Positions 20,081 to 28,317 of a DNA stretch of 64,000 nucleotides are shown here, piece after piece (the stretch's first letter is position 1; each line of letters begins with the position of its first letter). The DNA comes from SSC3 sp963769585 (GTDB lineage Bacteria > Actinomycetota > Actinomycetes > Propionibacteriales > Nocardioidaceae): assembly GCA_963769585.1 (NCBI GenBank), contig CAVYMJ010000006.1:1364001-1428000 (forward strand), written 5' to 3'. A program made the position numbers and the translations under genes. Below the pieces are notes generated by a model. The model saw nothing but the letters and a program-made list of their open reading frames with translations. It ran no database searches and was not told where the DNA came from.

Positions 20081-20655
20081 GGCTGCGTCCTGCGAAAGCC
20101 GTTGGCACGGGGACAGAGGTGACCCGACACATCCATCGGCCCGCCACAGAAGGGGCAGGGCGGGCGCCCGGCCTGTACGACAGTGAGCGCGCGCTTGCTG
20201 AAGGCCCGCGCGAGCCCGGCCGAAATGCGGACCACGAGGACCTCGTCGGGCTCGGGGTCCAGCGGCGTATCGGCTTCTTCGTCGGCAGCCTCGTCCTCCT
20301 CCCGGTCCACGAACGGGAAGATCTCGACGACGACCCGCTGGTCCTGGGGGTCCCACGCCAGGGTCATCGTTCCTGCCCTGAACTCCTCGACGATCGGCTG
20401 TTCGAGCGGGTCGGCGTCCTCCAGGTCTCGTGGGGTAACGGCAGGGATGGTCGGCTCGCCCTCACCGGCGCGGATCAGCCCGTCGAGCAGGTCGTCGATG
20501 CGTTCGGCCAGCACGGTGACCTGCTGCTTCTCCAGCGCGACGCTGGTGACGCGGACCCCCGCGCGAGCTTGGAGGAAGAAGGTGCGCTGACCGGGAGGCC
20601 CCACCGTGCCGGCGACGAAGCGCTCGGGCGGGTCGTAGGAGTGCAGGACGGTCAT
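20077..20655 (-). CDS. DUF3090 family protein
   Basis: A 192-residue protein. The N-terminus VLHSYDPPERFVAGTVGPPGQRTFFLQA and the central GTMTLAWDPQDQRVVVEI are the recognisable DUF3090 features. The C-terminus has CPFCGGPMDVSGHLCPRANG, a probable zinc-binding knuckle with Cys-x2-Cys and a His-x-Cys pair. The protein is acidic around residues 125-145. Function is unknown. The family is mostly actinobacterial and, as here, sits between the phosphomutase-like and SCO1664-like genes. The start is ATG 20655, 9 bases after the neighbour's stop. Confidence 0.88.
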   Translation of the reverse strand: MTVLHSYDPPERFVAGTVGPPGQRTFFLQARAGVRVTSVALEKQQVTVLAERIDDLLDGLIRAGEGEPTIPAVTPRDLEDADPLEQPIVEEFRAGTMTLAWDPQDQRVVVEIFPFVDREEDEAADEEADTPLDPEPDEVLVVRISAGLARAFSKRALTVVQAGRPPCPFCGGPMDVSGHLCPRANGFRRTQP

Positions 20656-20664
20656 GGCGCAAGC

Positions 20665-21375
20665 CTAGGTTGTCGGACCAGCGCCGCCACCGACGACCGC
20701 GTCACTGCTCCGGCTGCTGCGCGACTTGCGTTTGGCCGGCGGCTTGAGGTGACCGAGATCCCCGTGGGCGGAGTTCACCGTGAGCACGAACGGCCGCAGC
20801 TGCGTGTAGCGCACGATGGACAGGCTGCCGGGGTCGACCACGATGCGCTGGAAGGCGTCCAGATGCATCCCGAGGGCATCGGCCAGGACCGCTTTGATCG
20901 GATCGCCGTGGCTGCTGAGGACCCACACCGCTGAGGGGCCGTGCTCTGCCTCGACGGCCGCGTCCCAGCGCCGTACCGCTGCCACGACTCGGGCGCTCAT
21001 CCGGGCCATCGACTCGCCCTCGGGAAAGACCACGCCCGCCGGGTGGGCCTGGACGGTCTTCCACAGGGGCTCCTTGACCAGCTCCTTGAGGGGGCGGCCC
21101 GTCCAGGCGCCGTAGTCAACCTCTGCCACGTCCTTCTCCACACGAACGGGCACGCGCTCCCGCTGAGCGTTCCTGATCGCTGCCGCGGTCTCCCGGCACC
21201 GCTCGAGCGGGCTCGTCACGATCACGGCCAACGCCAGCTCGGCCAGTCGGGAGCCGGCGGCCGCGGCCTGCTTCTCGCCCTGGTCGTCGAGGTGGACTCC
21301 CTTGGTCCGTCCGGCGAGAACGCCACTCGCGTTCGCGCTGGTCCGCCCATGGCGGGCAAGGATCACGGTTGCCAT
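20665..21375 (-). CDS. Histidine phosphatase family, MSMEG_4193-type phosphomutase-like protein
   Basis: A 236-residue branch-1 histidine phosphatase. The catalytic RHG occurs in VILARHGRTSAN near residue 8, and the second His in VLSSHGDPIKAVLADALG. VTSPLERCRETA and the acid-donor region VAEVDYGAWTGRPLKEL are present. The tail after residue 205 is basic and low in complexity (PPAKRKSRSSRSS). It belongs to the group found beside DUF3090 and SCO1664 genes. I recall that this trio tracks with coenzyme F420-using actinobacteria, but the substrate is unknown. The start is ATG 21375, divergent from corA. Confidence 0.88.
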   Translation of the reverse strand: MATVILARHGRTSANASGVLAGRTKGVHLDDQGEKQAAAAGSRLAELALAVIVTSPLERCRETAAAIRNAQRERVPVRVEKDVAEVDYGAWTGRPLKELVKEPLWKTVQAHPAGVVFPEGESMARMSARVVAAVRRWDAAVEAEHGPSAVWVLSSHGDPIKAVLADALGMHLDAFQRIVVDPGSLSIVRYTQLRPFVLTVNSAHGDLGHLKPPAKRKSRSSRSSDAVVGGGAGPTT

Positions 21376-21464
21376 GCGGTGCAGCCTAGGCCGTCGTCCT
21401 CATCCGGCGTGCTGCCACTGCGACGGTCCCTGGAAACGAGCCGCTCAGGCCCTAGCCTTGCCGG

Positions 21465-22448
21465 ATGATCGTCGACAGCGCGGTGTACCGCGACGGTGCC
21501 CGCGTAGAGCTCGACTGCGGCAAGGAGGATTTCTCCGTCCTCCGGGCCGCCGTGCAGGGCGCGCGCGAGTTCGTCTGGGTCGGCCTCCACGAGCCGACCG
21601 AGGCGGAGATGAGGGACGTCTCCCAGGCGTTCGGGCTCCACGAGCTCGCGGTCGAGGACTCGTTGCATGCTCACCAAAGGCCCAAGCTCGAGGTGTACGA
21701 CGACGACCAGCTCTTCCTCGTCCTCAAGACCCTCTGGTACGTCGACGAGGACGACGCGGTGGAGACCGGTCAGGTCACGCTCTTCGTCGGGAAGGACTTC
21801 GTGGTCAGCGTCCGGCAGGGCCACGGCTCGGAGCTGCACTCGGCCCGTACCGACCTGGAGCGACAGACTGCCGTCCTGGGACATGGACCTTCGGCGGTGC
21901 TGTACGCGGTCTGCGACCGCGTCGTTGACAACTACGAGGCAGTGGTCGCCGAGCTGCAGAACGACGTTGACGAGCTGGAAGAGTCCGTCTTCTCCCCGGT
22001 GCGGACCCAGGACTCGCGGAGGATCTACCTGCTCAAGCGCGAGCTGGCCGAGGTACGGCGGGCGGTGAACCCGCTGGGTGAGCCCATGCATCGCCTCGTG
22101 GCCGGCGCGGTGCCCAACGTCATCGACGACGCGAAGCCGTTCTTCCGCGATGTCGCCGACCACGTCGTCCGGGTCGCGGAGACGGTCGAGACCCTGGACA
22201 ACCTGCTTGCCTCCGCCTTCCAGGCGTATCTGGCCAGGGTGGCTGTGCAGCAGAACGAGGACATGCGGAAGATCTCAGCCTGGGTCGCGATCGCCGCCGT
22301 GATCACCCTGGTCGCCGGCATCTACGGCATGAACTTCCAGAACATGCCCGAGCTCACCTGGCGCTACGGCTACTTCGTGTGCCTGGCGGCGATGGCGGGC
22401 ATCTCGGCTCTGCTCTTCCGGTTCTTCAAGAGGTCCGGCTGGCTGTAG
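21465..22448 (+). CDS. corA: CorA-family magnesium/cobalt transporter
   Basis: A 327-residue membrane channel of the CorA family, forming pentamers that import Mg2+ (or Co2+). The large cytoplasmic domain covers residues 1-260, including VEDSLHAHQRPKLEVYDD. Two C-terminal transmembrane helices follow, separated by the signature YGMNFQNMPE at about residues 287-296. The length is normal. The start is ATG 21465. It diverges from the phosphomutase-like gene and converges on uppP. Confidence 0.94.
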   Translation: MIVDSAVYRDGARVELDCGKEDFSVLRAAVQGAREFVWVGLHEPTEAEMRDVSQAFGLHELAVEDSLHAHQRPKLEVYDDDQLFLVLKTLWYVDEDDAVETGQVTLFVGKDFVVSVRQGHGSELHSARTDLERQTAVLGHGPSAVLYAVCDRVVDNYEAVVAELQNDVDELEESVFSPVRTQDSRRIYLLKRELAEVRRAVNPLGEPMHRLVAGAVPNVIDDAKPFFRDVADHVVRVAETVETLDNLLASAFQAYLARVAVQQNEDMRKISAWVAIAAVITLVAGIYGMNFQNMPELTWRYGYFVCLAAMAGISALLFRFFKRSGWL

Positions 22449-22460
22449 CTGGTCGGCTCG

Positions 22461-23297
22461 CTACGTCGCGCTCATCACCCCGAAGGCCAGCAGGACCCCG
22501 AGGACCAAGCCAAGGCCGACGCGGTAGGGCACGAACTTCCCGATGCTGTGATGGGCGACGAAGCGGAGCAGCCACGCCACTGAGGCGTACGCGACCACGA
22601 ACGCGACCACGGTGCCGGTGACGGCCGGGCCGAGCCCGATGCCTTGGACGTCCTTGAGCTCATAGAGCCCCGCTGCGGTCAGCGACGGAATCCCCAGGAA
22701 GAAGGCCATCCTGGTTGCCGCCACCCGGTCCAGCCCCTGGAGCAGGCCGGCGGAGATGGAGGCGCCCGACCGCGACACTCCGGGGACCAGCGCTGCGCAT
22801 TGGACCACCCCCATCACCAGCGCGTCCCGCATGGTCAGCCCGTCCTCGCCGCGCGCCTGCGTGCCCCGCCGCTCGGCCACGAGCATCACGGCACTCCACA
22901 GCACCAGGGCCGCGGCCACGACCCACAGCGACTTGAAGGGGCCACGAATGACGTCCTTGGCGGCCAGACCGACCACCCCGATCGGCAGCGAGCCGACGAT
23001 GACATACCAGCCCATCCGGTGGTCGTACTCGCCGCGCAGCTCAGGCCTTACCAGCCCGACTCCCCAGGCCTTGGCGATGCGCAGGATGTCCTTGGAGAAG
23101 TACACGAGCACCGCCGCGATCGCGCCCATCTGGATCACGGCCGTGTAGGCGCCGACGCTGCGCCCCGTGGCAGTCGAGTCGCTGATCGGCAGGCCAAGCA
23201 GCTTCTCCGCGATCATCAGGTGACCGGTACTGGAGACAGGGAGAAACTCGGTCAGACCCTCGACAATGCCGAGCACGACTGCCTCGAAGTAGTTCAT
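22461..23297 (-). CDS. uppP: Undecaprenyl-diphosphatase UppP (BacA)
   Basis: An integral membrane phosphatase recycling undecaprenyl pyrophosphate for peptidoglycan synthesis. The 278-residue sequence has the N-terminal signature VLGIVEGLTEFLPVSSTGHLMI and the second conserved motif PGVSRSGASISAGLLQGLDR, which together form the active site with conserved Glu, Ser and Arg. About seven or eight hydrophobic helices are visible. The start is ATG 23297, divergent from the aldo/keto reductase. Confidence 0.96.
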   Translation of the reverse strand: MNYFEAVVLGIVEGLTEFLPVSSTGHLMIAEKLLGLPISDSTATGRSVGAYTAVIQMGAIAAVLVYFSKDILRIAKAWGVGLVRPELRGEYDHRMGWYVIVGSLPIGVVGLAAKDVIRGPFKSLWVVAAALVLWSAVMLVAERRGTQARGEDGLTMRDALVMGVVQCAALVPGVSRSGASISAGLLQGLDRVAATRMAFFLGIPSLTAAGLYELKDVQGIGLGPAVTGTVVAFVVAYASVAWLLRFVAHHSIGKFVPYRVGLGLVLGVLLAFGVMSAT

Positions 23298-23397
23298 GGG
23301 GCCTCCAGGGTCCGCGGCACAGTGCCGGCCCAGCCTACGGCCGGCTCAAACGGCGAGGCGCCTCCGGCCCACCCGACTCGCGGGTTACCGTTTGCCC

Positions 23398-24357
23398 ATG
23401 CAGCAACGGTTCCTGGGGAGCACTGGCCTGAAGGTGTCTCGCCTCGGCCTCGGCACGTTGACGTGGGGTCGCGACACCGACGAGCACGAGGCGCGCGACC
23501 AGCTCAAGGCGTTCGCTGAGGCTGGAGGCACGCTCGTGGACACGGCGGCCGGCTACGGCGACGGGGTCGCCGAGGAGCTCATCGGCTCCCTCATCGGCGA
23601 CGTCGTGAACCGCGACGACATCGTGCTGGCGACCAAGGCCGGCGTCTCCCGGGCCCGGGGCGTGCGAGAGATGAACCTGTCGCGCGGGTACCTGATTCGT
23701 ACCTTGGACGCCTCGCTGCGAAGGCTCGGCGTCGACCACGTAGACCTGTGGCAGGTCCATGCCTGGTCGGACGAGACACCCTGGGAGGAGACGCTGAGCG
23801 CGCTGGACCACGCGGTAACGACCGGACGTGCGGCGTACGTCGGAGTCTCGAACTACACCGGCTGGCAGGCCGCGCTGGCAGCCGGTTGGCAGCGCGCAGT
23901 GCCAGGACGGTTCCCGGTCGCCAGCAACCAGGTGGAGTACTCGCTGCTCAACCGGCAGATCGAGGTGGAGACCCTTCCCGCTGCTCTAGCACTGGGGATC
24001 GGCATCCTCCCCTGGTCCCCATTGGGCCGTGGCGTGCTGACCGGCAAGTACCGCACCGGCACGCCGGCGGACTCACGGGCCGCCTCGCCGCACTTCGCGA
24101 ACTTCGTCGGCTCCTACCTCGACGAGCGATCGGCCCGCATCGTCGAGGCCGTGGCTCGGGCGGCCGACGGACTGCAGTGGTCCCCTCTCGAGGTCGCCCT
24201 GGCCTGGGTGCGGGACCGTCCCGGAGTCACCGCGCCAATTGTGGGGGCCCGTACCGCAGCTCACCTGCGTGGTTCGCTGACCGTCGAGGACTGCGAGCTG
24301 CCAGCCGAGATCACCGCAGCTTTAGACGACGTCTCCGCCGAGCCCGTGCTTTCATAA
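23398..24357 (+). CDS. Aldo/keto reductase
   Basis: A 319-residue NADPH-dependent oxidoreductase of the AKR fold. The catalytic tetrad is visible: D48 and Y53 (VDTAAGYGDG), K80 (VLATKAG) and H121 (WQVHAW). The cofactor-binding C-terminal region contains PWSPLGRGVLTGKY and PIVGARTAAHLRGSL. It looks like the YajO/voltage-channel-beta-like group; the substrate cannot be told. The start is ATG 23398. A DUF5703 gene follows after only four bases, so the two are probably co-transcribed. Confidence 0.92.
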   Translation: MQQRFLGSTGLKVSRLGLGTLTWGRDTDEHEARDQLKAFAEAGGTLVDTAAGYGDGVAEELIGSLIGDVVNRDDIVLATKAGVSRARGVREMNLSRGYLIRTLDASLRRLGVDHVDLWQVHAWSDETPWEETLSALDHAVTTGRAAYVGVSNYTGWQAALAAGWQRAVPGRFPVASNQVEYSLLNRQIEVETLPAALALGIGILPWSPLGRGVLTGKYRTGTPADSRAASPHFANFVGSYLDERSARIVEAVARAADGLQWSPLEVALAWVRDRPGVTAPIVGARTAAHLRGSLTVEDCELPAEITAALDDVSAEPVLS

Positions 24358-24361
24358 AGCT

Positions 24362-24604
24362 ATGAGCCACCTGATGCCTCGGCTGCCTGTACGGGTGTCG
24401 CTCAGGCCTGGTGTCGAGTACGAGTTCGAACGGCTTACCTTGTCGCGCGAGTTCCCCCGCAGTGTCGTCACCCGGCTCCTGACCGACCGGGCTGAGCACG
24501 AGGGGTGGGAGCTGGCCCGGGTACGGATCCTCCCGGATGGCACCCGCAAGGTGGTGCTCAGGCGCAAGATCATTCGCCAGCGCCCGACCTTCGTCGTCGC
24601 CTGA
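24362..24604 (+). CDS. DUF5703-family small protein
   Basis: An 80-residue protein with the pattern VEYEFERLTLSREFPRSVV and WELARVRILPDGTRKVVLRRKI, which I recognise as the DUF5703 family of short actinobacterial proteins. Predicted alternating strands and helix; no membrane segment or cysteine. Function is unknown. It starts at ATG 24362, four bases after the aldo/keto reductase stop, and converges on the M20 peptidase gene. Confidence 0.75.
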   Translation: MSHLMPRLPVRVSLRPGVEYEFERLTLSREFPRSVVTRLLTDRAEHEGWELARVRILPDGTRKVVLRRKIIRQRPTFVVA

Positions 24605-24611
24605 CCGACTC

Positions 24612-25922
24612 TCAGATTCGCCCCAGGAAGTCGTCGAGCACTCGTGCGCCGAAGGCGAGGGACTCAGTGGGAACCCGCTCGTCGACCCCGTGGAAGAGCG
24701 CGGTGAAGTCCAGGTCGGGCGGCAGGTTGAGTGGAGCGAACCCGTAGCAGGTCATCCCGAGCTTGGCCCAGTGTTTGCCGTCGGTACCGCCGCTCATCAG
24801 GTACGGCGCCACCACCGCCTCCGGGTCCTCGGCGAGCAGGGCCGCGTTCATCGCGTCGACGACCGCACCGTCGTACGTGGTCTCCAAGGCGGCCTGGTTG
24901 CTGGTCCACTCCGCCGAGACGCCCTCCCCCACCAGCTCGGCGAGGGTGGCGAAGAACTCGTCCTCGTAGCCGGGCAGGAATCGACCGTCGACCTGGGCTA
25001 CCGCCTCGCCCGGCACGACGTTCACCTTGTAGCCGGCGTCGAGCATGGTCGGGTTGGTCGTGTGGCGAAGCGCAGCGCCGAGCATCCTTGCGGCCGGACC
25101 GAACTCCTCGATGAGCGACTCGGCGTTAGCAGGTGTGGCCTGTGTCCCGGCCAGGTCGGCGACCGAGGCGAGCAGCACCTGCATCGTCGGGGTCAGGCGG
25201 ACCGGCCAGTCATGCTGCCCCAGGCGGGCGACTGCTGCGGCCAGCCGGGTGACGGCGTTGTCGGGATGCCGCATCGAGCCGTGCCCGGCGTTGCCGTGGG
25301 CGGTGAGCCGCATCCAGGCCATACCCTTCTCCGCGACCTGGATGAGGTAGAGCCGACGGTCGCGGATGGTCGTGCTGAACCCGCCCACCTCGCCGACCGC
25401 CACCGTGCAGTCATCGATGAGGTCCGCATGATGCTCGATGAGCCATCCCGCGCCCTTGTCGCCCCCCGCCTCCTCGTCAGCGGTGAAGACCAGGGCCAAC
25501 GGTCGCTGCGGGACGACGCCGGCTCGGGCCCTGGCACGGACCAGCGAGAGCACCATGGCGTCGAAGTCCTTCATGTCGACGGCACCGCGACCCCACAGGT
25601 AGCCATCCTGGACCTCCCCCGAGAACGGGTCGACCCGCCAGTCCGGGGCGTGCGCCGGCACCACGTCCAGGTGGCCGTGCAGCAACAGCGGCTCCCCGAC
25701 CGTGCCGCCCCAGCGCGCGACCAGCGAGGTGCGGCCCGGCTCGGACTCGAAGAGCTCAGAGGAGATCCCCACGTCGTCGAGCAGACCGGCGACGTACTCG
25801 GCGGCCTTGCGCTCCCCCGGACCGCTGTCGTCACCCGGGTTGGTGGTATCGATGCGGATCAGGTCACGGCAGATGTCGACGACCTCGGCGGCGGGGTCGT
25901 ACGACGTGGAGGAGGATGCCAT
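24612..25922 (-). CDS. M20-family metallopeptidase (dipeptidase/deacylase)
   Basis: A 436-residue M20/M28-type zinc hydrolase. Metal and catalytic residues are in LLLHGHLDVVPAH, YLWGRGAVDMKDFDAM, FTADEEAGGDKGAGWLIE and the late His of DFTALFHGVDERVP. The dimerisation insert holds the AHGNAGHGSMRHPDNAVTRL segment. It is similar to proteins annotated as M20/M25/M40 peptidases acting on short peptides or N-acyl amino acids. The start is ATG 25922. It precedes the tRNA-Leu gene on the opposite strand. Confidence 0.92.
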   Translation of the reverse strand: MASSSTSYDPAAEVVDICRDLIRIDTTNPGDDSGPGERKAAEYVAGLLDDVGISSELFESEPGRTSLVARWGGTVGEPLLLHGHLDVVPAHAPDWRVDPFSGEVQDGYLWGRGAVDMKDFDAMVLSLVRARARAGVVPQRPLALVFTADEEAGGDKGAGWLIEHHADLIDDCTVAVGEVGGFSTTIRDRRLYLIQVAEKGMAWMRLTAHGNAGHGSMRHPDNAVTRLAAAVARLGQHDWPVRLTPTMQVLLASVADLAGTQATPANAESLIEEFGPAARMLGAALRHTTNPTMLDAGYKVNVVPGEAVAQVDGRFLPGYEDEFFATLAELVGEGVSAEWTSNQAALETTYDGAVVDAMNAALLAEDPEAVVAPYLMSGGTDGKHWAKLGMTCYGFAPLNLPPDLDFTALFHGVDERVPTESLAFGARVLDDFLGRI

Positions 25923-26001
25923 GGCACATCCTTACACTCGGGCCAATGCCAGGTTGCTAGCGCCGCTTTGCTACAGTTACCGCCGCGCTCCCCGCTCGTC
26001 A

Positions 26002-26007
26002 TAGAGT
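26002..26007 (+). promoter_or_regulatory. Possible -10 element of the tRNA-Leu promoter
   Basis: TAGAGT fits the actinobacterial TANNNT pattern and would place transcription start about ten bases before the tRNA. I do not see a convincing -35 at normal spacing. Confidence 0.35.
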
Positions 26008-26023
26008 GGTGGGCGATCACCTT

Positions 26024-26108
26024 GTCCGGGTGGCGGAATTGGTAGACGCGCTAGCTTGAGGTGCTAGTGCCCCAAAAGGGCGTGGGGGTTCAAGTCCCCC
26101 CTCGGACA
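26024..26108 (+). tRNA. tRNA-Leu (anticodon GAG)
   Basis: A class II tRNA. The acceptor arms GTCCGGG and CTCGGAC pair with one G-T, and the discriminator is A. The anticodon stem CTAGC/GCTAG encloses loop TTGAGGT, giving anticodon GAG for CUC and CUU codons. A long variable arm (GCCCC AAAA GGGC-type) and a T arm GGGGG TTCAAGT CCCCC are present. The encoded 3' end reads ACC then G, so the terminal CCA is not fully encoded and must be added by the CCA-adding enzyme. Confidence 0.95.
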
Positions 26109-26118
26109 CCGCGAGCCC

Positions 26119-26140
26119 AGCCCCATCTCAGGATGGGGCT
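26119..26140 (+). terminator. Terminator hairpin after tRNA-Leu
   Basis: A nine-base stem with arms AGCCCCATC and GATGGGGCT around a four-base loop, followed by the pyrimidine-rich TCTCTCATT. It starts 11 bases after the tRNA end and would also shield the convergent heliorhodopsin gene. Confidence 0.75.
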
Positions 26141-26205
26141 TCTCTCATTCCGGGCCCGGTAGCGCCACCATGTCGAGCAGGACCGCCGATCCCTGATCGC
26201 CCGGC

Positions 26206-27000
26206 TCAGCCGGCGAGCGAGCCGGCGAAGATCTGCCAGGCCAGCAACGACTTCGCCACGAGGCTCAGGACCAGGTACGACTTCTCGCCGAAGGCGTAGC
26301 TGGCCCACGGGCCGACCCGACGGTACTGCAGCCACTGGTTCACTGCGAAGCTGCTGAAGAACACGAACAGGGACACAAAGATCCCCACCACGAAGCCCGG
26401 AACGGTGTCGGCGCCGATCAGGTTGACCACGATGGCGATCCACGGAGCGGCGCCGGCGACCGTCCCGAACCAGAACGGCAGCATCGTCGTACTGGTACGA
26501 CCCGGAGGGTTCATCAACTCCTGGAGCCACCCGAACAGGATCATCGCCACGTTCGCACCGGCGATGCCGATGAGCGCTGCCAGGTCGGTGATGCCGCTGT
26601 ACAGACAGATGAGCAGCACCATGATCGTGGCGCTCATCGAGTACTCCACCCAGCGGAAGCGGTTCACCCCGCGGGCGAGGTCGGCTTCGTAGCGGCCGCG
26701 GAGCAGACTTCCGGTCAGCAGGTGGTCCAGAGCGGCCAGAGCCAGGAAGACCACGATCGCGGCCACGATGCCCACCTCGAAGAGGGAGCGCGGAGCCGAG
26801 ACCGGGGTTCCGGGCGGGCCCTGGGGAAAGCCCGCCGTGACCGTGATGGTGAAGCCGGTGGCTAACAGCAGGACCGCAACGGCCTGGCCGGCGTGCAACA
26901 GCGCTAGTACGAGGTTCCATCGCTGCAGCAACGACAGCGCCTCCGGGGTCACCCCGGCTGCGGTCGCTTCGCCGGACGGGGTCCGAGCCTCAGTAGCCAT
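26206..27000 (-). CDS. Heliorhodopsin
   Basis: A 264-residue seven-helix membrane protein. The seventh helix carries SYLVLSLVAKSLLAWQIFAG, the heliorhodopsin retinal-binding signature with the Schiff-base lysine at K250. The third helix has RFRWVEYSMSATIM with the counter-ion Glu at E119. Histidines H36 and H93 have exactly the 57-residue spacing of the conserved pair in heliorhodopsin 48C12. Heliorhodopsins bind retinal, have an inverted topology with a cytoplasmic N-terminus, do not pump ions in tested members, and are thought to be light sensors or regulators. ATG 27000 has GAGG six bases upstream and overlaps an upstream 57-codon ORF by 11 bases. No retinal synthesis gene is visible in the window. 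Confidence 0.94.
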   Translation of the reverse strand: MATEARTPSGEATAAGVTPEALSLLQRWNLVLALLHAGQAVAVLLLATGFTITVTAGFPQGPPGTPVSAPRSLFEVGIVAAIVVFLALAALDHLLTGSLLRGRYEADLARGVNRFRWVEYSMSATIMVLLICLYSGITDLAALIGIAGANVAMILFGWLQELMNPPGRTSTTMLPFWFGTVAGAAPWIAIVVNLIGADTVPGFVVGIFVSLFVFFSSFAVNQWLQYRRVGPWASYAFGEKSYLVLSLVAKSLLAWQIFAGSLAG

Positions 27001-27163
27001 CTCGGACCTCGACTTCCAGTGGAACCAGGGCTCCGAGCGAGAGGGCTACGAGGACTGCGTCATCGCCCGTCTGCAGGATGAGGCGGCGGACGTGGATGCC
27101 GATGGGGCGCAGCAGCGGCAGCGCCAGCGTCGCTCGGATCCGGCGCGCGAGCCGTGCCTTCAT
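26990..27163 (-). CDS. 57-residue unknown protein coupled to heliorhodopsin
   Basis: ATG 27163 has a strong ribosome-binding site (GAGGAG, four bases before the start), and its TGA lies 11 bases inside the heliorhodopsin gene. The arrangement suggests translational coupling. The product begins MKARLARRIRATLALPLLRP, a very basic, potentially amphipathic segment, followed by IHVRRLILQTGDD, a short hydrophobic stretch AVLVALSLGALVPL and an acidic end EVEVRDGY. I recognise no family. It could be a membrane-associated small partner of the rhodopsin, or simply a leader ORF that sets its translation. Confidence 0.6.
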   Translation of the reverse strand: MKARLARRIRATLALPLLRPIGIHVRRLILQTGDDAVLVALSLGALVPLEVEVRDGY

Positions 27164-27338
27164 GTCACTCCTCGAACGTAGGCAGGCTCGGATCATGGCA
27201 TCGTGCACGAGGTTCACGCCAGGAAAGCTCCGGCTCTGGTCGGTCTCGGGGCGTGGACCGTCCCCAGGCTGCCGCAAGTCGCTAGGGTCGGCGCTATCCG
27301 GACGTTCGACACGGCTGGCTCAACGGAGGTGGTTCTGG

Positions 27339-28310
27339 GTGTGGGACGAGCAGGAGCCGATCTCCGCTCCACCGCTCTCGTTGGAGCCGGCGCAGCTTCT
27401 CCAGATCGTCGGGGGTCCGAGCGCCGGAACCTGGATCGGCCGGCTATCCACGGCTGAGCGGGACCAGGTGACGGAGTCGGTCAAGCGTGCTCTTGTCGAA
27501 GCCGAACTCGCCGGCAACTACACCTCTGCCGACCTGCTCGCCGGCTACCACCGGCTGGGCGGCCACGAGAGCGAGCTCGACGACGCCGTTCTCTCCGCGG
27601 CGGCGTCGCGACGCGACCAGCTCACCCAGGGTGCACTCTCGGTGGTGTGGGTGCGCCTTGGCCACGTGCAGGACAGGATCTCCGAGGCGGAGGTGCGCTC
27701 TTGGCTACGCGAGGACATGATCCGCGGTCTCGCGGCGCAGTCGGTGACCTGGACCCGCTTTGCCGCGATCGTGCTGGGAGACTGGGCGCGCAAGCACACG
27801 GCCGGCCAGACCGAGACCAGCCTGGCCGAGCGCATTATCGCCAGGCATCCCTCCGAGTCCGCTGCGGTGCTGGCGCAGGCGATCCGCGAGGACCCGCATG
27901 GCGCCGAGCGACTGGTCGCCCGCCTTGAGGCGAGCCACCCGCGGACCCTGGTCTCGTTGGCCGCAGCGGTGGTCGACGATGGCACTATCCCAGCGGGGCT
28001 GCGGGTGACCCTGGCCGGAAGGGCCGGCGAGAGCGTACGCGCTCGAGCCCGCGACATGGTCGCCCGAGAGCTCGGCGTCTCCGAAGAGACCCTCGGTGCG
28101 CTCGCGCCCGAGCAGGACGATGGGAGTCAGGTCACCAACGCTGACGGCACGGACCCAGCCACGCTGCGCCTTGCCTGGGCGTGGGCCGGTGTCGCGTTCC
28201 TCATCGCAGCGATGTTGAGCCCGGGCCTCCGCTTCGCGGTCGGCGTTGCGCTCATCTTCTTCGTGGTCGCCTGGGTCGTCGGTCGCTCCCGCTCCGATGA
28301 GGACGACTAG
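27339..28310 (+). CDS. Unknown protein with C-terminal membrane hairpin
   Basis: A 323-residue protein. GTG 27339 is preceded by GGAGGT at eight bases. Residues 1-270 are soluble and helix-rich, with LEPAQLLQIVGGPSAGTWIGRL, LVEAELAGNYTSADLLAGYHRLGG and repeated-looking helical segments rich in Ala, Arg and Glu. Near the C-terminus two hydrophobic segments (LAWAWAGVAFLIAAML and FAVGVALIFFVVAWVVG) separated by a short turn form a membrane hairpin, ending in the charged RSRSDEDD. I do not recognise a family. It is the first gene of a four-gene operon and diverges from the heliorhodopsin pair. Confidence 0.75.
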   Translation: MWDEQEPISAPPLSLEPAQLLQIVGGPSAGTWIGRLSTAERDQVTESVKRALVEAELAGNYTSADLLAGYHRLGGHESELDDAVLSAAASRRDQLTQGALSVVWVRLGHVQDRISEAEVRSWLREDMIRGLAAQSVTWTRFAAIVLGDWARKHTAGQTETSLAERIIARHPSESAAVLAQAIREDPHGAERLVARLEASHPRTLVSLAAAVVDDGTIPAGLRVTLAGRAGESVRARARDMVARELGVSEETLGALAPEQDDGSQVTNADGTDPATLRLAWAWAGVAFLIAAMLSPGLRFAVGVALIFFVVAWVVGRSRSDEDD

Positions 28311-28317
28311 CGTCCTG

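Noticed and set aside
26024..26108. tRNA gene as an integration site for a mobile element
   Set aside because: No integrase, direct repeat of the tRNA 3' end or foreign-looking genes follow; the neighbouring genes have ordinary composition.
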